Shown here piece after piece: positions 26,202 through 26,526 of a DNA stretch of 26,526 nucleotides (positions are counted from its first letter, which is position 1; every line of letters starts with the position of its first letter). The stretch comes from an uncultured Oscillospiraceae bacterium (lineage in GTDB: Bacteria > Bacillota > Clostridia > Oscillospirales > Oscillospiraceae), in assembly GCA_934630985.1 (NCBI GenBank), contig CAKTXO010000010.1, positions 1 through 26,526 on the forward strand, given 5' to 3'. The notes below the pieces were generated by a model. The model did not search any database and was not told the origin of the DNA. It was given only the letters and a program-made list of their open reading frames with translations. The translations under genes were made by a program, and so were the position numbers.

Positions 26202-26423
26202 AGGGAAACTCTGAATAAATCGTCTGCGGCTGGACGACGGATCTTTTGCTCCCAGACTTCGGTTTGAAAAACGGGAAATATAGCGCAGCCGTTGCCAGCG
26301 CAAGCTGGCTTACGGATGCGGTATACCCCTTGCGGGTACATACAGTATTCCGACCTTTTTCGAACCTTGTCTGGAAACAAAATCTCTGCCGCCAGCTCTT
26401 GCCGATTTAATCAGAGCTTCCCT
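26202..26423. mobile_element. MITE-like element downstream of tig
   Basis: Two 21-base terminal inverted repeats (26202-26222, starting AGGGAAACTCTGAATAAAT, and 26403-26423) match at 19 of 21 positions and delimit a 222-bp element with no gene. The interior has further short palindromes (CCAGCGCAAGCTGG near 26295-26308). There is no clear target-site duplication; AA on both sides is the most I see. Size and structure fit a miniature inverted-repeat transposable element mobilised by an IS elsewhere. Confidence 0.6.
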
Positions 26424-26435
26424 AAGCACCAACCA

Positions 26436-26470
26436 TCAGGGAAACCGGCCTAAGCCGGTTTCCCTGATTT
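26436..26470 (+). terminator. Terminator downstream of tig and the MITE-like element
   Basis: A perfect 14-bp stem (26436-26449 with 26454-26467, loop CTAA) is followed by TTTCC. It is probably the original tig terminator, now about 240 bases from the stop because of the inserted element. The remaining 56 bases to the window end hold a TAGAAT box but no gene. Confidence 0.82.
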
Positions 26471-26526
26471 CCCCGGAATAACTTTCTCCTGGGATGGCTA
26501 GAATGTTTCGTATCGAATCCCATGAA

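Overview
The window comes from a moderately GC-rich Gram-positive anaerobe of the class Clostridia, most likely an Oscillospiraceae/Ruminococcaceae-type gut bacterium. The basis is gene order (ecfA2-ecfT-truA; rplS-lepB-rbgA-rnhB-yraN), strong AGGAGG-type ribosome binding sites, and sigma-A promoters that often carry an extended -10. The species assignment is an inference.

Layout. 1-2318: end of an ECF vitamin-transporter operon with truA. 2420-4711: a ClpE/ClpC-type unfoldase with an N-terminal zinc finger. 4750-6230: a repeat-bearing, AT-rich island with a CPCC-family gene, two small unknown genes and decayed coding remnants, possibly the ruins of toxin/immunity modules. 6379-7639: tRNA-Ser(GGA) and asnA, both on the minus strand. 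7809-7900: tRNA-Ser(GCT). 7878-15591: a 7.7-kb integrative element inserted in the 3' end of that tRNA gene. 15627-15963: tRNA-Ser(TGA) and a hairpin-rich tail. 15997-18967: a HAD phosphatase and a radical SAM/SPASM protein (minus strand) and a MATE exporter (plus strand). 19090-24775: rplS, lepB, rbgA, rnhB, yraN, an M19 dipeptidase, an odd threonine-synthase-like protein and a metallophosphoesterase. 24892-26196: tig, followed by a MITE-like element and a terminator.

The integrative element is bounded by a 23-bp direct repeat, has duplicated candidate integrase arm sites about 110 bp inside each end, and carries a tyrosine integrase at its left end. A divergent XRE repressor control region with three half-sites at 20-bp spacing lies near the right end. 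A leftward set (small HTH, excisionase-like HTH, VapE-type primase-helicase) resembles phage satellites. I see no capsid, terminase, relaxase or conjugation gene. A second control region with repeated GTAC boxes lies between a ribbon-helix-helix-like gene and the leftward genes leading to the integrase.

The most unusual content is at 10515-10866: three compact tRNA-like RNAs with strong D-arm and T-arm signatures but shortened anticodon arms that cannot form a normal 7-nt anticodon loop. The first has its own promoter. The other two are tandem paralogs that abut without spacer, share one promoter, and end in a strong terminator. Their D stems differ in sequence but keep pairing, which argues for selected RNA structure rather than tRNA decay. 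I consider this the best candidate for an undescribed system in the window.
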